Of a DNA stretch of 8,994 nt, positions 5,828-8,994 are shown one piece after another; within the stretch, counting starts at the first letter, position 1; every line of letters begins with the position of its first letter. A model generated the notes under the pieces. That model made no database searches, was not told the DNA's origin, and saw nothing but the letters and a program-made list of their open reading frames with translations. The position numbers and the translations under genes are program-made. Location of the stretch: assembly GCA_021204565.1 (NCBI GenBank), contig JAJPZE010000096.1, forward strand, positions 1 through 8,994, written 5' to 3'. The DNA comes from Prevotella sp. GTDB taxonomy: Bacteria > Bacteroidota > Bacteroidia > Bacteroidales > Bacteroidaceae.

Positions 5828-7264
5828 ATGCGACGAACTTTTTCGCTTTTAATATTGCTCGCTGGCGTGATATGTAGTATGCTTGGAGCTTGTTCCGACG
5901 ATGATTATACGACATCCTCTTCAGCGTGGCTGACATTCTCCGCGGATACGATTTCGTTCGATACGGTATTCGCCACCATACCCACGGCGATGAAAGATTT
6001 TTGGGTGTACAACACGGGCAAATCGCACATACGCCTTGCGAGCGTGCAACAGCAACGGGGGAACCAGTCCGGGTTCCGCGTCAACGTTGACGGCATATAC
6101 TTGGGGAATACAACAGGCTGGCAGACAACTGATGTCGAAGTGCGTGCGGGAGACAGCATCCGCGTCTTCGTCGAGCTTACGGCAAACTCTACGGGAGACG
6201 AATTAACAGCAAATGCAGAAGACAACATAGTGTTCACTCTTGAAAGCGGAAACGTGCAGAAAGTGTGTCTTACAGCCGTCTCATTAGACGCCGACATACT
6301 CACTAACCCCGTCATATCGGAGAACACAACCTACACTGCCGACAAACCAATAATCATTTATGGCGGGCTGACAATAGAGGAAGGGGTAACGTTGACATTG
6401 GATCCGGGCACAACGCTATATATGCACGACCTTGCGGGTATTGATGTTTACGGCACTTTGCTTGCTCTTGGCGAGCCCGGACGCGAGGTCGTTATGCGGG
6501 GTTATAGGATAGACCGTATGTTCGATTATCTGCCTTACGACGGAGTAAGCGGGCAATGGCAAGGTGTCCATCTATACGAAACCTCATACGGCAACCGCTT
6601 CGAGTATACCAATCTTCACAGCGCCTTCAACGGCATAGAGATTGACTCCGCCGACGTAAACCGCAATAAACTGACCCTTGAAAGCGCAACTATACATAAC
6701 TGTCAAGGGTATTGCATTACGTCGCGCAGTGCGTCGCTGACGCTTCATAACTGTCAATTGAGCAATGCTCTTGATGATTGTTTTAATGTTGACGGGGGAA
6801 ATATAGAGGCGAATAACTGCACGTTCGCGCAGTTTTATCCCTTCGACGCGAACAGGGGAGTGGCGTTCCGCTTCGCAGGCACATCAGCCCCTGCCAATAT
6901 TATTTGCAATAATTCGCTTATAACGGGGTACTCTTCCGACGAACTCCAGGCGGGCGACAGCCTATACACAATACGGTATAGATTTGATGATTGTATAATC
7001 CGCACGGTGCAGGACGCATCAATCGATACGTTATTATTCGCCGGCACACGATTCGAAACCTCTTCCGACGACACGCCTAACGGGTCGGCACACTTCGCAA
7101 AATTCGATACGGATAATCTCCAATACGATTTCAGTCTCGGCGAGGACTCCCCTTGCGTTGACGCCGCGAACCCGTTAACAGCGCTGCCAAACGACCGTAA
7201 CGGATTGCCGAGAGACGATAAACCGGACATTGGAGCATACGAACTGACTAAACAAGAAGAATAA
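5828..7264 (+). CDS. Predicted surface lipoprotein with parallel beta-helix and choice-of-anchor Q ending
   Basis: Secreted lipoprotein of unknown function. From the ATG at 5828 (478 residues), a signal peptide MRRTFSLLILLAGVICSM runs into the lipobox LGAC, with Cys22 as the lipidated residue. Cys22 is followed by SDDD, matching the acidic lipoprotein export signal described in Bacteroidota for transport to the cell surface. Residues about 30-155 form a beta-rich domain (WLTFSADTISFDTVFATI, DFWVYNTGKSHIRL) resembling immunoglobulin-like modules of this phylum. Residues about 165-440 have the short-strand, Asn-rich repeats of a right-handed beta-helix (LTIEEGVTLTLDPGTTLY, LHNCQLSNALDDCFNVDGG, IEANNCTF). 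The end SPCVDAANPL...DIGAYE is the choice-of-anchor Q pattern. An in-frame GTG at 5822 is an alternative start, nearer to AAAGGGG (5805-5811). No catalytic residues were recognised. Its stop overlaps the cytidine deaminase start. Confidence 0.88.
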   Translation: MRRTFSLLILLAGVICSMLGACSDDDYTTSSSAWLTFSADTISFDTVFATIPTAMKDFWVYNTGKSHIRLASVQQQRGNQSGFRVNVDGIYLGNTTGWQTTDVEVRAGDSIRVFVELTANSTGDELTANAEDNIVFTLESGNVQKVCLTAVSLDADILTNPVISENTTYTADKPIIIYGGLTIEEGVTLTLDPGTTLYMHDLAGIDVYGTLLALGEPGREVVMRGYRIDRMFDYLPYDGVSGQWQGVHLYETSYGNRFEYTNLHSAFNGIEIDSADVNRNKLTLESATIHNCQGYCITSRSASLTLHNCQLSNALDDCFNVDGGNIEANNCTFAQFYPFDANRGVAFRFAGTSAPANIICNNSLITGYSSDELQAGDSLYTIRYRFDDCIIRTVQDASIDTLLFAGTRFETSSDDTPNGSAHFAKFDTDNLQYDFSLGEDSPCVDAANPLTALPNDRNGLPRDDKPDIGAYELTKQEE

Positions 7265-7764
7265 TGAAAGAGTTTGATATAACGTTGCACGTGGAGCAAC
7301 CATTGCTCTCCGAGCTGACCGCAGACGAACGCGAGTTGATTGATAATGCCGTCCGCGCGACAAAGAATGCAAATGCAAAGTACAGCGGATTTTGTGTCGG
7401 GGCTGCCATCCGCCTTGCTGACGGACGGATTGTTATAGGTGCGAACCAAGAGAACGCCTCGTTCCCGTTGTCTCTCTGCGCCGAGCGTACGGCTATATTC
7501 GCTGCACAAGCCGCATCGCCGGAGCAGTCCGTAACGACTATAGCTATATGTGCAAGAAACGCTGAAGGATTGTTGCGCGAACCCGTAACCCCCTGCGGGT
7601 CATGCCGGCAGGTAATGGTTGAAATGGAGGACCGTTACTCCAACCGTTTGAAAGTTCTCCTCTACGGCACGGAGAAGATATACCGTCTCTCCTCTGCACG
7701 CGACCTTCTGCCCCTATGCTTCGTAGATGCAAATATGCACGGCAGCGGCTCGAAAACACATTAA
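7264..7764 (+). CDS. cdd: Cytidine deaminase
   Basis: Cytoplasmic zinc enzyme of pyrimidine salvage, deaminating cytidine and deoxycytidine to uridine and deoxyuridine. The 166 residues match the short, homotetrameric class with three Cys zinc ligands. The family core is intact: YSGFCVGAAI (40-49), the substrate-binding stretch GANQENASFP (59-68), Cys72-Ala-Glu74 with Glu74 as proton shuttle, and PCGSCRQ (110-116) supplying Cys111 and Cys114. The N-terminal extension of about 25 residues is common in Bacteroidales homologues. The ATG shares its first base with the last base of the lipoprotein stop (TAATG), so translation is probably coupled to that gene. No promoter of its own is visible. Confidence 0.96.
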   Translation: MKEFDITLHVEQPLLSELTADERELIDNAVRATKNANAKYSGFCVGAAIRLADGRIVIGANQENASFPLSLCAERTAIFAAQAASPEQSVTTIAICARNAEGLLREPVTPCGSCRQVMVEMEDRYSNRLKVLLYGTEKIYRLSSARDLLPLCFVDANMHGSGSKTH

Positions 7765-7834
7765 AAGCACTTCTCCGGCAACAACTTGTATATAAATAAT
7801 CGGCGTACAGACAGACGTTTTCAGATACTTTTCA

Positions 7835-7842
7835 TACATTTG
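7835..7842 (+). promoter_or_regulatory. Candidate -7 box for the NAD(P)HX repair gene
   Basis: TACATTTG is an exact match to the Bacteroidota -7 consensus TAnnTTTG, 29 nt before the ATG at 7872. No TTTG is present at the expected upstream spacing; the nearest T-run is TTTT at 7818-7821, only 13 nt away. The gene therefore probably has its own promoter despite following cdd on the same strand. The remainder of the 107-nt gap shows no terminator. Confidence 0.45.
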
Positions 7843-7871
7843 CGAAAAATCTTAAATCTACAGTCTGACTT

Positions 7872-8994
7872 ATGCATATATACACCGGAGAGCAAATAAA
7901 GGATTGGGATACTTACACCATCGAACACGAACCGATACGCTCCATCGACCTTATGGAGCGAGCCGCAACAAAGATTACCCGCGCAATAATGCATCGTTGG
8001 GACACGGAATGGCGAATTGTGGTTTTTGCCGGACCGGGAAATAACGGCGGCGACGCTCTCGCCGTAGCGCGGTTGCTGACGGAAGAGGGATATTTTGTAG
8101 AGGTTTATTTGTTTAATGTGAACAGCTCCTTGTCTGACGATTGCAGCCAAAACAAGCAACGCTTTGTCAAATCCGACGGTGCGAAACGCTTTACCGAGGT
8201 GGTTGACAGCTTCACATTGCCTCAGCTTGACGACGATACGCTCGTTATTGACGGGCTCTTCGGGTCGGGCTTGAACAAACCTCTGTCCGGCGGATTTGCA
8301 TCGTTAGCCAAACTGATAAACGCCTCGCCGGCGGATGTGGTGAGCATCGATATGCCGTCAGGGCTAATGACTGAGGACAACACTTACAACAACCGGCAAA
8401 CAATCATCCGCGCTGACGTTACCCTTACGCTCGGTCAAAGAAAACTCGCTATGTACCTTGCCGACAACGAAAGTTATCTCGGCGATATACAAGTACTCGA
8501 CATCGGTCTGTCCGAAGAATATGTTCAGAAATATAATTCGGCATTTACGTTTGTCGAAGAGAGGGACATCAGGAAATTATTACGCCGTCGTTCGCCATTT
8601 ATGCACAAAGGATTGGCGGGGCATGTTCTGCTTGTTGCCGGTTCGTACGGTATGGCCGGTGCGGTCGTGCTCGCGTCGAGAGCGGTCTTGCGTAGCGGCT
8701 CGGGGAAACTGACTATACATTCGCCCCGCAAGAATAATGACATCCTGCAGGTCGCTGTGCCAGAAGCGGTGCTCCACCACGATCCGGATGAGGACATCTT
8801 CTCCGAAATCCCGGACACAGCCGATTATGACGCAGTGGCGCTCGGACCGGGTTTGGGGGTAGACGAAACCACAGCTATCGCGCTTATGTCATTAGTTCCG
8901 AGAGTGCAGTGCCCCGTTGTACTCGATGCTGATGCCCTCAACATCCTCGCCGTGCACCGTCCTTGGATCAACCAGCTGCCGCGAAACCTTATCC
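7872..8994 (+). CDS. nnr: Bifunctional NAD(P)HX epimerase / ADP-dependent dehydratase (3' end cut by window edge)
   Basis: Repairs hydrated, inactive NADH and NADPH: the N-terminal domain interconverts the R and S hydrates, and the C-terminal domain dehydrates the S form using ADP. It starts at ATG 7872 and stays open to the right edge (374 codons of an expected ~500). Epimerase half (about 1-215): FAGPGNNGGDALAVAR (52-67) is the nucleotide loop, DGLFGSGLNKPL (127-138) contains the conserved Asp, and VSIDMPSG (157-164) follows. Dehydratase half (from about 230): HKGLAGHVLLVAGSYGMAGA (245-264), GPGLG (325-329) and LDADALN (351-357), all typical of the ribokinase-like fold. The later GTGD catalytic loop would lie beyond the window. 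Epimerase-dehydratase fusion is the usual bacterial arrangement. The protein appears cytoplasmic and intact as far as seen. Confidence 0.95.
   Translation, partial: MHIYTGEQIKDWDTYTIEHEPIRSIDLMERAATKITRAIMHRWDTEWRIVVFAGPGNNGGDALAVARLLTEEGYFVEVYLFNVNSSLSDDCSQNKQRFVKSDGAKRFTEVVDSFTLPQLDDDTLVIDGLFGSGLNKPLSGGFASLAKLINASPADVVSIDMPSGLMTEDNTYNNRQTIIRADVTLTLGQRKLAMYLADNESYLGDIQVLDIGLSEEYVQKYNSAFTFVEERDIRKLLRRRSPFMHKGLAGHVLLVAGSYGMAGAVVLASRAVLRSGSGKLTIHSPRKNNDILQVAVPEAVLHHDPDEDIFSEIPDTADYDAVALGPGLGVDETTAIALMSLVPRVQCPVVLDADALNILAVHRPWINQLPRNLI

Noticed and set aside
6835..7509. A 224-codon open frame on the minus strand.
   Set aside because: Antisense across the lipoprotein and cytidine deaminase genes, both well supported, with no recognisable domain.
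8458..8712. Plus-strand 84-codon frame, and minus-strand frames at 8525-8818 and 8580-8780, near the right edge.
   Set aside because: All overlap the continuous NAD(P)HX repair gene that reads open from 7872 to the edge.

Overview
The window looks like an ordinary chromosomal segment of a member of Bacteroidota, most probably Bacteroidales (gut Bacteroides/Prevotella/Muribaculaceae-like). The basis is the protein sequences: the aldose 1-epimerase, sugar MFS transporter, FolC, GrpE and lipoprotein all have the wording typical of that order. Other support is the near absence of Shine-Dalgarno sequences, promoter-like boxes of the TTTG / TAnnTTTG type, and a lipoprotein whose Cys is followed by S-D-D-D, the acidic surface-export signal of this phylum. 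Base composition is moderate and fairly even. I see no integrase, transposase, phage gene, CRISPR array, tRNA or rRNA.

The left two thirds is read leftwards (minus strand) as two transcription groups. The first is grpE (5663-5118), dnaJ (5078-3888) and folC (3881-2634): two Hsp70 co-chaperones followed, only 6 nt later, by the folate polyglutamylation enzyme. After a 119-nt gap holding a promoter-like sequence with nested inverted repeats comes the second group: galM (2514-1423) and an MFS hexose transporter (1322 to beyond base 1). This is the galactose/glucose uptake pair of Bacteroides; a galactokinase gene is expected just past the left edge.

The right third is read rightwards (plus strand) from a divergent intergenic region of about 160 nt. 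A predicted surface lipoprotein with a beta-helix fold (5828-7264) overlaps the start of a cytidine deaminase gene (7264-7764) by one base. A 107-nt gap with a good -7 box then leads to the bifunctional NAD(P)HX repair enzyme (epimerase plus ADP-dependent dehydratase; 7872 to beyond the right edge).

The genes are housekeeping functions: protein folding, folate retention, hexose uptake, pyrimidine salvage and nicotinamide-cofactor repair. I did not find an undescribed multi-gene system. The points most worth a second look are the overlapping inverted repeats in the galM leader, the perfect 11-bp inverted repeat in front of grpE, the folC gene placed in a chaperone operon, and the tight coupling of a surface lipoprotein to a cytosolic deaminase. 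No gene-free stretch exceeds 300 bases.
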